Shown: positions 7,364 through 16,403, counted from the stretch's first letter. The stretch: 64,000 nt of DNA from Paenibacillus profundus (GCF_021369635.1 NZ_JAJNBZ010000001.1:372001-436000); one strand, 5' to 3'. Made by a program: numbers and translations. The notes: a model not told the origin generated them from the sequence alone.

Positions 7364-8596
7364 TCAGGATGAGAACGAACCAGTATCTTGAGTCAGCGCC
7401 GCTGCGTGCTTCTTCCTTAAAATGAATCCGGTAAAAGCAGAGAGTAAATACATCGTTCCTCCCACAATATAAACGGATTGCGGTCCCCACATATCTGACA
7501 CGGTTCCGGCAAACAGCACTGACACGCCGAACAGAACGTATGATATCGTGCTTTGCGCCGCAAACACGTTCGGCTGCTCAGCTAGTGGCGTGTACTGTTG
7601 GACATAGGTCCGCTGGGCGATATCACGGAGTTGATAAAAAGGGCCCATCAGCAGCACAATGGCCAAGGCGATAAATGCTTGCGTATTGAACGCATAACCG
7701 TAGGCGAACAGGCTCACTCCAAATGAGCCGACAATGATCGTGCCAACCAGATGGCGATGAATGAGAGCGGACAGCTTGAGCGTAATCAATCCGCCGATAA
7801 TGGTGCCTGCATAGTAAGCGGCATTAATATAGCCCCACCAAGCTTCATCCTTCAGCAGCACTTCCTGGGCGAACACTAACGTGACGCCTCCAATCCAGAT
7901 GCCGCCTGCAATGCCTTCTATGATATCCATCCATGTAATGATGCGCAGCCGGGGATGGGTAAATAGAAAGGTCCAGCCTGCCAGCATGGAGCGGGAGCCT
8001 TTCTCTTTTGGCGTGTCATGTTGGTCATGAGCCAGGCGAACAATAAAGAGACAGCCTAGAAGCAGGAGTCCCGAGGACAGCTGCAGCACGAGCGAATGAC
8101 CGAGCTGCGCGACGAGGATGCCTCCCATCGTCCAGCCGAGCAGCGACAGCATCTGCATGCTGGTCGATACGAGACTGTTCGCTTGCACACGCTTGTCCTC
8201 TTCCACCAAGCGGGGATAAAGCGCATTAGCCGACGCGGATGCGCAGCCCTCCACATAACCGATCAGCACGATACCGCAGAACGCATAACCGAGAAATGCG
8301 GATGCCGGCAGAGCAGAAGAGAGCGGCGTCAACGAGAAGGCGATGAGTGCAGACGCCGCACACTGAAGAAACAGGAACAAACGGGTGACATAGGCAACCG
8401 TCATCTTCCGATACCAGAACGGCAGTGTGAAGCTGCTGGACAGAATGGCCAAGGAACGAACGAATGAGACCGCTCCGGCAAAGGCGGCCGATCCTGTAAG
8501 TTGGTAGACAGCGGCAATCAATGTCATCATATACAAGGACCCCGCAAGGTTGGCAAACGATCGGCTTGACAATAACGAGTAGAATGAACGATTCAA
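7364..8596 (-). CDS. Major facilitator superfamily transporter
   Basis: Probable drug or metabolite exporter of the MFS, 410 residues, about twelve hydrophobic segments. The first half has the loop YRKMTVAYVTRLF and the central region GYVEGCASASANALYPRLVEEDKRVQANSLVSTSMQ, resembling the MFS_3/MdrP-like group. The start is a TTG: no in-frame ATG lies upstream before a stop, and GGGGTG lies at a usable distance. It has its own extended -10 promoter at 8682-8690. The neighbouring GntR gene is in the same orientation 110 bases upstream, but a regulatory link is not demonstrated. The substrate is unknown. Confidence 0.85.
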   Translation of the reverse strand: MNRSFYSLLSSRSFANLAGSLYMMTLIAAVYQLTGSAAFAGAVSFVRSLAILSSSFTLPFWYRKMTVAYVTRLFLFLQCAASALIAFSLTPLSSALPASAFLGYAFCGIVLIGYVEGCASASANALYPRLVEEDKRVQANSLVSTSMQMLSLLGWTMGGILVAQLGHSLVLQLSSGLLLLGCLFIVRLAHDQHDTPKEKGSRSMLAGWTFLFTHPRLRIITWMDIIEGIAGGIWIGGVTLVFAQEVLLKDEAWWGYINAAYYAGTIIGGLITLKLSALIHRHLVGTIIVGSFGVSLFAYGYAFNTQAFIALAIVLLMGPFYQLRDIAQRTYVQQYTPLAEQPNVFAAQSTISYVLFGVSVLFAGTVSDMWGPQSVYIVGGTMYLLSAFTGFILRKKHAAALTQDTGSFSS

Positions 8597-8681
8597 ACAC
8601 TACACCCCATTGCATCGTAGAGGTGGCTAAAAAAGCAAAAAAGTGACCTTTTTGAACGCACACTCATAGTAATATTTTCAC

Positions 8682-8690
8682 ATTATACCA
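8682..8690 (-). promoter_or_regulatory. Extended -10 promoter of the MFS gene
   Basis: Minus strand TGG-TATAAT, an extended -10 with no good -35, about 85 bases before the TTG start. Confidence 0.5.
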
Positions 8691-8706
8691 TGCAATAGGT
8701 AGAGTG

Positions 8707-9402
8707 CTAATCATTTTTTTCTAATAGTAATTCTATTTTGGTCAAATGTTCCAGCATGCGCCGGGAAGCAAGCGCTTCATTCTGGTGCAGTATAGCTTCA
8801 TAGATAAGTCTGTGTTCTTGCAACAGCTGCAGCGTGGAGGAACGTTCGCCGAAGAGCCACATCCGCCGGGTGTTGCCCATATGCCGGGCGCACTGCTGGT
8901 GAAACAGCTGCAGCATCGGAATTAATATTTCATTATGACTCGCTTGCGCTAAATGCACGTGGAACATCAGATCGGCCTGCTGGCTCGCCGCTTCGTCCTC
9001 CAGATGCGCCTCCATCTGTTGAAGGCAATCTGCCAACGCAGCCAAGTCCCCGTCCGTCCGCCGTTTAGCGGCTAGTCCCGCAGAACCGACCTCGATCATT
9101 TTCCGCACCTCGATCAGCGATTTCAATGAGTTGATCTCAGATAGCCAGCCTTGAAGCAGGTCGGACGGTGCTTGCGGCTGTTCGCGCACGAACGTGCCGC
9201 CGCCATGACGAATGTCGATCCAGCCCATCGCTTTCAGCGCGCTGAGCGCTTCGCGTATCGTTGAACGCCCGACTTGGTACTGCTTGGAGAGCGCTTCGAC
9301 GGAAGGAAGACGATCTCCGGGCGAGTAGCTTCCGTTTTTTAATTGGTCGAGCAGATGATCCGTTACGAGCTCCGCTCCCTTTTTATATTGAATTCCGTTC
9401 AT
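8707..9402 (-). CDS. GntR-family (FadR/FCD subfamily) regulator
   Basis: Transcription factor of 231 residues. The N-terminal GntR winged helix reads LKNGSYSPGDRLPSVEAL, then RSTIREALSALKAMGWIDIRHGGGTFV. The C-terminal all-helical FCD ligand domain contains the metal-ligand pattern DLMFHVHLAQASHNEIL and a late histidine. The ATG at 9402 is chosen: AGGAGG lies 9 bases upstream. A TTG at 9405 is also in frame. It is divergent from the glcD-glcF pair, with a 170-base intergenic region holding a palindrome (9468-9481), so it most likely senses the oxidase substrate (lactate, glycolate or similar) and represses that operon. Members of this family (LldR, GlcC, LutR) do so elsewhere. Confidence 0.88.
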   Translation of the reverse strand: MNGIQYKKGAELVTDHLLDQLKNGSYSPGDRLPSVEALSKQYQVGRSTIREALSALKAMGWIDIRHGGGTFVREQPQAPSDLLQGWLSEINSLKSLIEVRKMIEVGSAGLAAKRRTDGDLAALADCLQQMEAHLEDEAASQQADLMFHVHLAQASHNEILIPMLQLFHQQCARHMGNTRRMWLFGERSSTLQLLQEHRLIYEAILHQNEALASRRMLEHLTKIELLLEKND

Positions 9403-9467
9403 CAATGACGGCCTCCTGATATGAAATATCGGACTTATCTATACATTATGAAAAAAAATTTTAAAAT

Positions 9468-9502
9468 GGTAGTATACATCCTCTTCTATCATAAGTTATA
9501 AT
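9468..9502 (+). promoter_or_regulatory. glcD promoter with candidate GntR operator
   Basis: Imperfect palindrome GGTAGTATACATCC (9468-9481) lies just where the -35 of a promoter with -10 TATAAT (9497-9502) would be. The -35 hexamer ATACAT is poor, consistent with a regulated promoter. A start near 9509 would be downstream of the upstream ATG at 9503, supporting the GlcD start at 9575. Confidence 0.45.
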
Positions 9503-9574
9503 ATGCCAAAAGTCATCAGATCACCTGAACAGTTCAACAAATTTATGAACAGAAACAACAGGAGGGGAAATTCG

Positions 9575-10990
9575 ATGATAGTGAACGAAGTGCGGCAAGA
9601 TCTGCTGCAGCTACTTGGGCCAGAGCGTTACCGCGATGATAAGGAGGCGCTCGTCACGCATTCGTATGATGCGACACCGATGCTCCAGTCGCTGCCGGAC
9701 GCGGTAGTTTATCCCGATTCGACGAGTGAAGTTCAGCATATTCTTCGATTAGCGAATAAGCATCGTATTCCGATTGTCCCGCGGGGAGCAGCCAGCAACT
9801 TATGCGGCGGTACTGTACCCGTATCAGGTGGAATTGTCGTGGCAATGACCCGAATGAACAAGCTGCTTGAGCTAGATACGGATAATTTGACAGCTACCGT
9901 CCAACCTGGACTGAACACGAAGCAATTCCATCGCGAAGTGGAGAAGAGGGGCTTATTCTATCCGCCGGACCCGAGCAGTATGGTCATTTCGACATTGGGC
10001 GGCAACATTATGGAAGGAGCGGGAGGGCTTCGCGGTTTGAAATACGGCACGACGAAGGATTACGTTATCGGACTGGAGGCCGTCCTGCCTTCCGGTGAGG
10101 TCATCACAACGGGCGGCAAGCTGTATAAGGACGTTGCCGGCTATGATTTGACGAAGCTGCTTGTCGGCTCGGAAGGAACGCTCGCCATTATTACGGAAGC
10201 AACGGTGAAGCTCATTCCTGCGCCGCGGGTGAGACAGACGATGCTGGTTGCTTTTCAAGATATATATGCAGCTGCGCGTTCCGTCTCGCGCATTGTGGGA
10301 GCGGGCATCATTCCGGCGACGCTCGAATTTATGGATCAGCCGACGATCCGCGTCGTGGAGGAGTACAATCATATCGGCCTCCCGATAGATATGCAAGCGG
10401 TGCTGCTCATTGAGCAGGACGGACAGGAGAGCGCCAGCGTTCAGAAGGACATGGACGCCATCGTATCGATCTGCGGGGAGGAAGGGGCAGCCCGTATTGA
10501 AACGGCTCGGGATGAACGCGAAGCGGAGCAGCTGATGAAGGCAAGACGCAGCGCGCTGTCGACATTGGCACGCATTCGACCGACGACGATTTTGGAGGAT
10601 GCGACCGTGCCTCGTTCCCGTATCGCGGACATGGTGTTGGCCATTAACCGGATTGCGGCGCAGTATGAGTTGAACATTTGCACGTTCGGCCACGCGGGGG
10701 ACGGGAATTTGCACCCGACCTGCACAACGGATGCGAGAAATACCGAGGAAATTCATCGGGTCGAGCAAGCGTTCGCCGATATTTTCGAAGAAGCCATCAG
10801 GCTTGGAGGAACGATAACCGGAGAGCATGGCGTCGGCACGGTTAAAGCGCCTTATTTGGAGTGGAAGGTCGGTGAGGCTGGCATCGCCTTGATGAAAGGC
10901 ATCAAGCAGGCATTCGATCCGAACGGCATTATGAATCCAGGCAAAATATTCGCCAAATCAGCACGCAAAAGGCTGGTGATTACCCGATGA
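9575..10990 (+). CDS. glcD: FAD-linked 2-hydroxyacid oxidase subunit (GlcD/LldD-like)
   Basis: Flavin subunit of a glycolate/D-lactate-type oxidase, 471 residues. The FAD-binding PCMH domain is in the first half, with PRGAASNLCGGTVPVSGGIVV, then PPDPSS and GGNIMEGAGGLRGLKYGTTKDYV. The C-terminal FAD-oxidase cap ends in FGHAGDGNLHPT and TGEHGVGTVK, the substrate-site and His motifs of the family. The start ATG 9575 has AGGAGGGG 7 bases upstream. An in-frame ATG at 9503 lies too close to the probable transcription start and has no such site. The stop overlaps glcF by 4 bases, showing translational coupling. Electrons would pass to the iron-sulfur partner GlcF and on to the quinone pool. Confidence 0.92.
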   Translation: MIVNEVRQDLLQLLGPERYRDDKEALVTHSYDATPMLQSLPDAVVYPDSTSEVQHILRLANKHRIPIVPRGAASNLCGGTVPVSGGIVVAMTRMNKLLELDTDNLTATVQPGLNTKQFHREVEKRGLFYPPDPSSMVISTLGGNIMEGAGGLRGLKYGTTKDYVIGLEAVLPSGEVITTGGKLYKDVAGYDLTKLLVGSEGTLAIITEATVKLIPAPRVRQTMLVAFQDIYAAARSVSRIVGAGIIPATLEFMDQPTIRVVEEYNHIGLPIDMQAVLLIEQDGQESASVQKDMDAIVSICGEEGAARIETARDEREAEQLMKARRSALSTLARIRPTTILEDATVPRSRIADMVLAINRIAAQYELNICTFGHAGDGNLHPTCTTDARNTEEIHRVEQAFADIFEEAIRLGGTITGEHGVGTVKAPYLEWKVGEAGIALMKGIKQAFDPNGIMNPGKIFAKSARKRLVITR

Positions 10991-12369
10991 ACAGCAGAGA
11001 GCAAGACGATCAGCGAAAAGGAGCCTTGAAGCAGCAACTGGTTAATACGCTTGATTATGAGCAGTTGATGAACTGCATGCGCTGCGGATTTTGCCAGCCG
11101 GCTTGTCCGACATTTCATCAGACGGGTCTCGAAGCGGCTTCTCCACGCGGTCGTATCGCTCTGATGAAGGCGGTGGCGGATGGACTGATGGAGCCGGACG
11201 AAGCGTTCAAGCAGCAAATGGATCTATGCTTGGGGTGCCGCGCATGCGAACCGGTATGCCCTTCCGATGTGAAATACGGCCAATTGCTGGAGCAGACGAA
11301 GGATGCTCTATTCGAGCATGCTGAACCTGCCGGGGCGATTCCGCTGCGCGGCCTTCATAAGTTTGCGAAGCCGATATTTAAGCGTCATCGCCGTCTGCGG
11401 CTGATGAGCACGATACTGCATGCTTATCAACGCTCCGGCCTGCAGCGTCTTGCCAATAAAGGGAATCTGCTGCGTTGGCTGCCGGCGCATATGCAGACGA
11501 TGGAGCGGATTATGCCGCATGCGGACAGCCGCGGTGTCGTAAAGCGGGTCGGCGGCCATCGTTTTGAAGCCAAAGGTGAGCGAATCGGGACGGTAGGATT
11601 ATTTCGCGGGTGCATTATGGACGTTCTTTTTACGGAAACAAATGTGAATACCGTCCGCCTGTTGACTGAATCTGGTTATGATGTCGTCATCCCGAAGGAG
11701 CAGTCCTGCTGTGGCGCGCTGTTCTCTCATAGCGGCGACCGGGACACGGCCCGAGAGTTTGCCAAGCAAAATGTAAAGGTGTTCGGGGATGCGAAGGTGG
11801 ACTACATTGCTTCCAACGCCGGAGGCTGCGGGGCCATGCTTGTCGAGTATGATCATTTGCTTGCGGATGAAGCGGAGTGGGTGGGGCCTGCCCGAGAGTT
11901 TGCCGTTCAAGTGAAAGACATCAGCGAACTGCTGCTGCGTTCGCAGCGCTGGAATCAACTGCCGGAGGCAGCAGTACAATCGAAAACAGCAGCACAACCG
12001 GAAACAACACGTGACGACACCGTAACGGTGACATACCAAGATTCGTGCCACCTGCGCAACGTGATGAGGGCTGGCGAGGGGCCGCGCCAATTGCTGCGTC
12101 TCATCCCTGACACGAACTTCGTAGAGCTGGAAGGGGGCGAAGTGTGCTGCGGATCGGCGGGTATCTACAACCTGGTGCAGCCGCAAATGGCGAACGATAT
12201 TGTAGATTCAAGAATGGAAGCGGTGCGGGACACGAAGGCTTCGATTATTTTAACGAGCAATCCGGGCTGTCTGCTGCAGATGAAGGTCGGCGTAGAGCGG
12301 GAAAAAGCGAACGACCGTATCCAGGTCATGCATGTAGTCGATTATTTTGCGGAAAAGATATTGAAATAA
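10987..12369 (+). CDS. glcF: Iron-sulfur subunit of 2-hydroxyacid oxidase (GlcF-like)
   Basis: Partner of GlcD, 460 residues. Two 4Fe-4S clusters are given by CMRCGFCQPAC (Cys30, 33, 36, 40) and CLGCRACEPVC (Cys81, 84, 87, 91). Two CCG domains follow, one with QSCCGALFSHSG and the second with CHLRNV and EVCCGSAGIYN. A low-complexity Ala/Gln/Thr stretch (about 325-345) links the two CCG regions. The ATG overlaps the glcD stop (ATGA). No terminator is obvious in the AT-rich 105 bases after it. The substrate could be glycolate, lactate or a related acid; sequence alone does not decide. Confidence 0.92.
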   Translation: MNSREQDDQRKGALKQQLVNTLDYEQLMNCMRCGFCQPACPTFHQTGLEAASPRGRIALMKAVADGLMEPDEAFKQQMDLCLGCRACEPVCPSDVKYGQLLEQTKDALFEHAEPAGAIPLRGLHKFAKPIFKRHRRLRLMSTILHAYQRSGLQRLANKGNLLRWLPAHMQTMERIMPHADSRGVVKRVGGHRFEAKGERIGTVGLFRGCIMDVLFTETNVNTVRLLTESGYDVVIPKEQSCCGALFSHSGDRDTAREFAKQNVKVFGDAKVDYIASNAGGCGAMLVEYDHLLADEAEWVGPAREFAVQVKDISELLLRSQRWNQLPEAAVQSKTAAQPETTRDDTVTVTYQDSCHLRNVMRAGEGPRQLLRLIPDTNFVELEGGEVCCGSAGIYNLVQPQMANDIVDSRMEAVRDTKASIILTSNPGCLLQMKVGVEREKANDRIQVMHVVDYFAEKILK

Positions 12370-12474
12370 TATTTTATAAAAACTATAATAATTCTGTAAT
12401 TAAATTTTAGTAACTTGATGATACATCTTTGTTATGTAAGGATGAAACTTTCAGTTTATTAGGGGGAGTTAATC

Positions 12475-13434
12475 GTGAATGTTATTCCATTGGAAGCCAA
12501 GTGGATCGTTCCGATGTGCGAGTTATGGAACAGGGAACTGGGCGGCCTCTTTCCAATGCGAGAGGCGCTGCTGCGGCAGAATAGCTTTCAAGATGCGAAC
12601 GTTTACTACCCGGGTTCTTGGCTGGCACAGGATGATGACGGTACACTGCTTGGCTTTGTCATTGCGAAGAAATGGCAAGAGCAAGAGCGAGAGATGCAGT
12701 TGGGGGAAGGCGCAGGTTGGATTCAAGCGCTTGTCGTGCGTTCCGACAGGAGGGGCGAAGGCATAGGCAGCCGATTGCTTACCCTGGCTGAAGAGGCACT
12801 GCAGGATGCCGGAGTAGAGATCGTATATATGGGCCGCGATCCGTGGCATTATTTTCCTGGCGTGCCGAAAACGCTCTCATCGGCTCGTCCTTGGTTCGAG
12901 CGGAGAGGATACGAGTTTCTGTATGAGGTATATGATTTGCTGGCATCCGCAGAGGAAGGTCCACCTGTTGCTCCGTCGTTTTCCGAAGGCGCTTACATCA
13001 AAGGGCTTGAACTGCAGGATCAAGTGGAAATGCTGCGTTTCTTCCGCAGATGCTTTCCTGGACGGTGGTACTATGAAGCACTCTGTTATTGGGAGCGGGG
13101 CGGAACAGGCAGAGAATTTGTCGGATTGTTTGCAGAGCGGGAGATGATAGGCTTCTGCCGCGTGAACGATGAGCAGTCGGCTTTGATCGCGCAAAATACG
13201 TACTGGGCTCCGCTCTTCCAAGAGCCGCTTGGTGGAATCGGACCTCTTGGCGTAGACAGCCGCTATCGGGGAAAGGGATATGGCCTTGCTCTCGTTGAAG
13301 CGGGGGTATCAGAGCTGCGAGCGCGCGGAATGAAGAATCTGGTCATTGATTGGACGGAGCTCGTTGATTTTTATGCGAAATTAGGATTTCAACCATGGAA
13401 GGGCTACGATTTAATGAAAAAGACATTGCGGTAG
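12475..13434 (+). CDS. Double-domain GNAT N-acetyltransferase
   Basis: 319 residues with two GNAT folds. Domain 1 (about 1-160) contains IQALVVRSDRRGEGIGSRLL, the acetyl-CoA loop V-x3-RRGEGIG. Domain 2 (about 165-319) contains IGPLGVDSRYRGKGYGLALV and ends with the FYAKLGFQPWKGY strand typical of the fold. The start is GTG with AGGGGGAG 5 bases away. It stands alone after glcF. The acceptor is unknown; aminoglycoside-type, protein or small-amine acetylation are all possible. Confidence 0.82.
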   Translation: MNVIPLEAKWIVPMCELWNRELGGLFPMREALLRQNSFQDANVYYPGSWLAQDDDGTLLGFVIAKKWQEQEREMQLGEGAGWIQALVVRSDRRGEGIGSRLLTLAEEALQDAGVEIVYMGRDPWHYFPGVPKTLSSARPWFERRGYEFLYEVYDLLASAEEGPPVAPSFSEGAYIKGLELQDQVEMLRFFRRCFPGRWYYEALCYWERGGTGREFVGLFAEREMIGFCRVNDEQSALIAQNTYWAPLFQEPLGGIGPLGVDSRYRGKGYGLALVEAGVSELRARGMKNLVIDWTELVDFYAKLGFQPWKGYDLMKKTLR

Positions 13435-13760
13435 GCAACACAGATAGAAGCTGAAGCAGTGTGTGCTCAATCGAGTTGAACTGCTTGAGAAAGAACCGGA
13501 TGTGAGGATTGCCAATACTGAACTACGGTACGCTTTTGTTCTACAACAAAGAATTGTTGGATGCGGCAGTGCGTTGCTTCGCATCAATATATTTTTTTTC
13601 GCCCTCTTCTACGGCTGGCTCCCGGCAGAAGAGGCTTTTTTATTGGTGTTTTGTTATCGAACATGCAGCAATCGCACCTCCGCGCCCGTGTGCATATAAT
13701 GTACTCCGTTCCGTGGGCATATGTCCCGGAGCGGAGTCAAAGCGGCAAGGAGGAAATGGC
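13435..13760. other. Intergenic stretch with terminator, no gene seen
   Basis: Holds the hairpin terminator at 13601-13641 but no believable gene: the overlapping short frames here differ in phase and lack binding sites. AAGGAGG at 13747-13753 belongs to the remnant that follows. Confidence 0.5.
13601..13641 (+). terminator. Intrinsic terminator
   Basis: GC(C)CTCTTCT / AGAAGAGGC hairpin (one bulged base) followed by TTTTTT, 167 bases after the GNAT gene. It is the first candidate end for glcD-glcF-GNAT transcription. Confidence 0.75.
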
Positions 13761-13968
13761 ATGGCACCATCAGATAGTGGACGCACGACTCAGCTTGCAT
13801 TAATGGAAGAAAGGATGAACGCGATAACGCATGGGCTCGGGCTGCTGCTTAGTTTGGTTTTTTGTGTGGGAGCGGCTTCCGTATCATCACGCCATATGGC
13901 ACGTGTCTGTGCTAACTGGAGCAGCGCTCCATTTCGGCTGTGTGTATAAGCTCATCTTGCTTGCATAA
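13761..13968 (+). pseudogene. Hemolysin III (TrhA) family gene with internal deletion
   Basis: Intact members of this membrane family have about 210 residues and seven membrane helices. Here only the two ends survive. The N-terminal part (from ATG 13761, with AAGGAGG 7 bases upstream) reads to EERMNAITHGLGLLLSLV, the family's opening motif. The C-terminal part, in the -1 frame from about 13857, reads FVWERLPYHHAIWHVSVL and on through TGAALHF to a TAA at 13966-13968, the family's closing motif. The junction lies near 13855-13862 in GTTTTTTGTG. Roughly 140-150 codons are missing and the frames differ, so no functional protein can be made; in the first frame translation stops at 13949. The two-end match is seen directly; the deleted length is inferred from the family size. 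Confidence 0.85.
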
Positions 13969-13998
13969 TTTTTTTTGGGTGATGTTAAGGTTTCCCCC

Positions 13999-14027
13999 TT
14001 GACATGGTGTTCAGATTTAGATATGAT
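13999..14027 (+). promoter_or_regulatory. SigA promoter of the ylxM-ffh unit
   Basis: -35 TTGACA (13999-14004), 17-base spacer, -10 TATGAT (14022-14027). A consensus-strength promoter 55 bases before ylxM, needed because the unit no longer follows ftsY directly. Confidence 0.88.
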
Positions 14028-14081
14028 AAGGAACGTCGATGGGCTGTAAAGTGTTTTTCCTTGACGAAAGGAGTGGCCCGT

Positions 14082-14441
14082 ATGAACGAGGAACAGGTAT
14101 TAGCGAAGACGAACCGCGTCAATATGCTGTTTGACTTCTACGAACCGTTGCTCACAGAGAAACAGCAGACGTTCCTGAAATGTTACTTTCAAGATGATTT
14201 TTCCTTAGGCGAGATTGCAGCCGAATTCGGAATAAGCCGACAAGCGGTGTATGAACATATTAAGCGGGCGGAGCAGACGCTCGATGCGTATGAGAGCAAG
14301 CTAGGGCTGCTCGCGAAGTTTGAACAACGTACGAAGCTAATGGAATCGCTGCATGACGCATTGAACGATATGAAGGGCATACCCGACCCGCAGCGCGCGG
14401 AACTGCAGATGATTGTCCGTGAACTGCAGGCGTTGGATTAA
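14082..14441 (+). CDS. ylxM: YlxM/UPF0122 helix-turn-helix protein associated with SRP
   Basis: Small DNA-binding-like protein of the UPF0122 family, 119 residues. It has a sigma-factor-type helix-turn-helix, LGEIAAEFGISRQAVYEHIKRAEQTL, preceded by LLTEKQQTFLKCYFQDDFSL, and a helical C-terminus. In Firmicutes and Mollicutes the gene precedes ffh and the product has been linked to SRP activity. The ATG at 14082 has AAAGGAG 8 bases upstream; an upstream extension to 14004 would run through the promoter and is rejected. It ends 19 bases before ffh and is certainly co-transcribed with it. Confidence 0.93.
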   Translation: MNEEQVLAKTNRVNMLFDFYEPLLTEKQQTFLKCYFQDDFSLGEIAAEFGISRQAVYEHIKRAEQTLDAYESKLGLLAKFEQRTKLMESLHDALNDMKGIPDPQRAELQMIVRELQALD

Positions 14442-14460
14442 GGGAACGGGGTGAATAACA

Positions 14461-15834
14461 ATGGCATTTGAAGGATTGACAAGCCGATTGCAGAACGTAT
14501 TCAGCAAGCTGCGCGGCAAAGGCAAAGTAGCGGAGGAAGACGTCAACGAAGCGATGCGCGAGGTGCGCCTTGCGTTATTGGAGGCAGACGTCAACTTCAA
14601 AGTTGTTAAAGAATTTATTAGCAAAGTAAAAGAGAAGTCTGTCGGCCAAGACGTCATGAAGAGCTTTACGCCAGGCATGGTCATTATCGACATCGTTAAC
14701 AAAGAGTTGACGGAGTTGATGGGGGGCACTGCCGCGAAGCTGGCGAAAGCGAATAAGCCGCCAACGGTTATTATGATGGCAGGCTTGCAAGGTGCCGGTA
14801 AGACGACGACGTCGGGTAAGCTGGCGAAGCTTCTGCAGAAGCAGAACCATAAGCCGCTGCTCGTGGCTGCCGACATTTACCGTCCAGCTGCGATTCAGCA
14901 GCTGCAAGTGCTCGGCAACCAGATTAATGTGCCCGTATTTTCCTTGGGTGATCAAGTTAGCCCGGTAGAGATTGCACGCCAGGCGATGGATCATGCGAAG
15001 GAGAATAATCTCGATTATGTGATCATCGATACCGCCGGCCGTCTACATATCGATGAAGCGCTGATGGATGAGCTGAAGCAGATTCACGAGACCGTTAAGC
15101 CGGATGAAGTATTGCTCGTCGTCGATGCAATGACAGGGCAAGATGCGGTAAACGTAGCGGAAAGCTTCAATCAGCAGCTCGCGTTGACGGGGGTCGTGCT
15201 GACGAAGCTCGACGGCGATACGCGCGGCGGTGCGGCGCTCTCGGTAAAAGCTGTTACCGGATGCCCAATCAAGTTTGCGACATTGGGCGAGAAGCTGGAT
15301 GCGCTTGAACCGTTCCATCCGGAACGGATGGCTTCCCGTATTCTCGGGATGGGGGACATGCTGTCACTTATCGAGAAGGCCCAGGCGAATATCGATTCGG
15401 ACAAAGCGAAGGAAATGGAACTGAAGATGCGGAACGCCGCCTTTACGTTCGATGATTTTCTGGAGCAGATGCAGCAGGTCAAGAAACTCGGTCCAATTGA
15501 TCAGATTTTGGATATGATTCCAGGTATGAACAAGATGAAGCAGACCGCGAATCTGAAGGTGGATGAGCGTCAGATGGGTCGCATCGAAGCGATTGTCCGT
15601 TCGATGACGAACGCTGAGCGCCAGGATCCCGACCTCATCAATCACAGCCGCCGCAAGCGGATTGCAGCCGGCAGCGGAACAGCGCTCGCTGACGTGAACC
15701 GCCTCATCAAGCAGTTTGACGAGATGCGTCGGGTGATGAAGCAGTTCTCCGATATGATGGGACCGAAAGGTCCGAAAATGATGAAAAATTTGAAGGGCAA
15801 AGCCGGAAAGGGAATGAAATTTCCTTTCCGCTAA
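14461..15834 (+). CDS. ffh: Signal recognition particle protein Ffh (SRP54)
   Basis: GTPase and signal-sequence-binding subunit of SRP, 457 residues. N domain is at 1-90. The G domain has P-loop GLQGAGKTTTSGKLA near 106, DIYRPAAIQQL, DTAGRLHIDE and TKLDGDTRGGAA. The methionine-rich M domain covers about 300-457, with SRP-RNA-binding SRRKRIAAGSG and a Met/Lys-rich finger region MRRVMKQFSDMMGPKGPKMM. Length and motifs are standard. Partners are 4.5S/scRNA and FtsY at the membrane. Confidence 0.98.
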   Translation: MAFEGLTSRLQNVFSKLRGKGKVAEEDVNEAMREVRLALLEADVNFKVVKEFISKVKEKSVGQDVMKSFTPGMVIIDIVNKELTELMGGTAAKLAKANKPPTVIMMAGLQGAGKTTTSGKLAKLLQKQNHKPLLVAADIYRPAAIQQLQVLGNQINVPVFSLGDQVSPVEIARQAMDHAKENNLDYVIIDTAGRLHIDEALMDELKQIHETVKPDEVLLVVDAMTGQDAVNVAESFNQQLALTGVVLTKLDGDTRGGAALSVKAVTGCPIKFATLGEKLDALEPFHPERMASRILGMGDMLSLIEKAQANIDSDKAKEMELKMRNAAFTFDDFLEQMQQVKKLGPIDQILDMIPGMNKMKQTANLKVDERQMGRIEAIVRSMTNAERQDPDLINHSRRKRIAAGSGTALADVNRLIKQFDEMRRVMKQFSDMMGPKGPKMMKNLKGKAGKGMKFPFR

Positions 15835-15876
15835 TGCATAATGCTTTACTCGAATTCCGTTAAGGAGGTGAATGTC

Positions 15877-16149
15877 GTGGCAGTACGTATCCGTTTGAAA
15901 CGAATGGGTGCTCATAAAGCACCGTTCTATCGTGTCGTTGTATCCGATTCCCGCTCTCCGCGTGATGGTCGTTTCATCGAAGAAATCGGTTACTACAATC
16001 CGGTAGCTCAACCTGCAGTAGTTAATATCGACGAAGAAAAAGCGTTGAAATGGCTGCAAACAGGTGCTCAAGCTTCTGACACGGTTCGCAACTTGCTTAG
16101 TCAAGCAGGCGTCATGAAGAAGTTCCATGAGCTGAAATATCAGAAGTAA
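15877..16149 (+). CDS. rpsP: 30S ribosomal protein S16
   Basis: 90 residues starting [20 protein letters not shown], the usual S16 start. Initiation at GTG 15877, with AAGGAGG 8 bases upstream. An in-frame ATG at 15841 would add 12 atypical residues and sits before the ribosome binding site, so it is rejected. Part of the 30S body; co-transcribed with ffh and khpA. Confidence 0.97.
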   Translation: MAVRIRLKRMGAHKAPFYRVVVSDSRSPRDGRFIEEIGYYNPVAQPAVVNIDEEKALKWLQTGAQASDTVRNLLSQAGVMKKFHELKYQK

Positions 16150-16172
16150 TCTAACCGTTCGGAGGGTCGCGA

Positions 16173-16403
16173 ATGGAAGAGTTGGTGTTAGTTATTGCAC
16201 GCGCTTTGGTCGATCATCCGGAGGAGGTCCGTGTGGACGTCGTGGAGAAAGACCACATCATAGTATATGAGCTTTACGTCCATCCCGATGATGTCGGGAA
16301 GGTTATCGGAAAGCAAGGTCGTATAGCCAAGGCGCTTCGCACGGTCGTCACATCGGCAGCCGTAAAGGTTCCGAAACGAGTTGCCGTGGACATTATTTCT
16401 TAA
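16173..16403 (+). CDS. khpA: KH-domain RNA-binding protein KhpA (YlqC)
   Basis: 76-residue single KH domain with the GxxG-type loop IGKQGRIAKAL preceded by VHPDDVGKV. The family partners KhpB/Jag in RNA binding linked to cell elongation and division in Gram-positives. It lies 23 bases after rpsP with GGAGGG in front. The terminator at 16415-16442 follows. The ylqD gene that lies next in B. subtilis is absent here. Confidence 0.94.
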   Translation: MEELVLVIARALVDHPEEVRVDVVEKDHIIVYELYVHPDDVGKVIGKQGRIAKALRTVVTSAAVKVPKRVAVDIIS

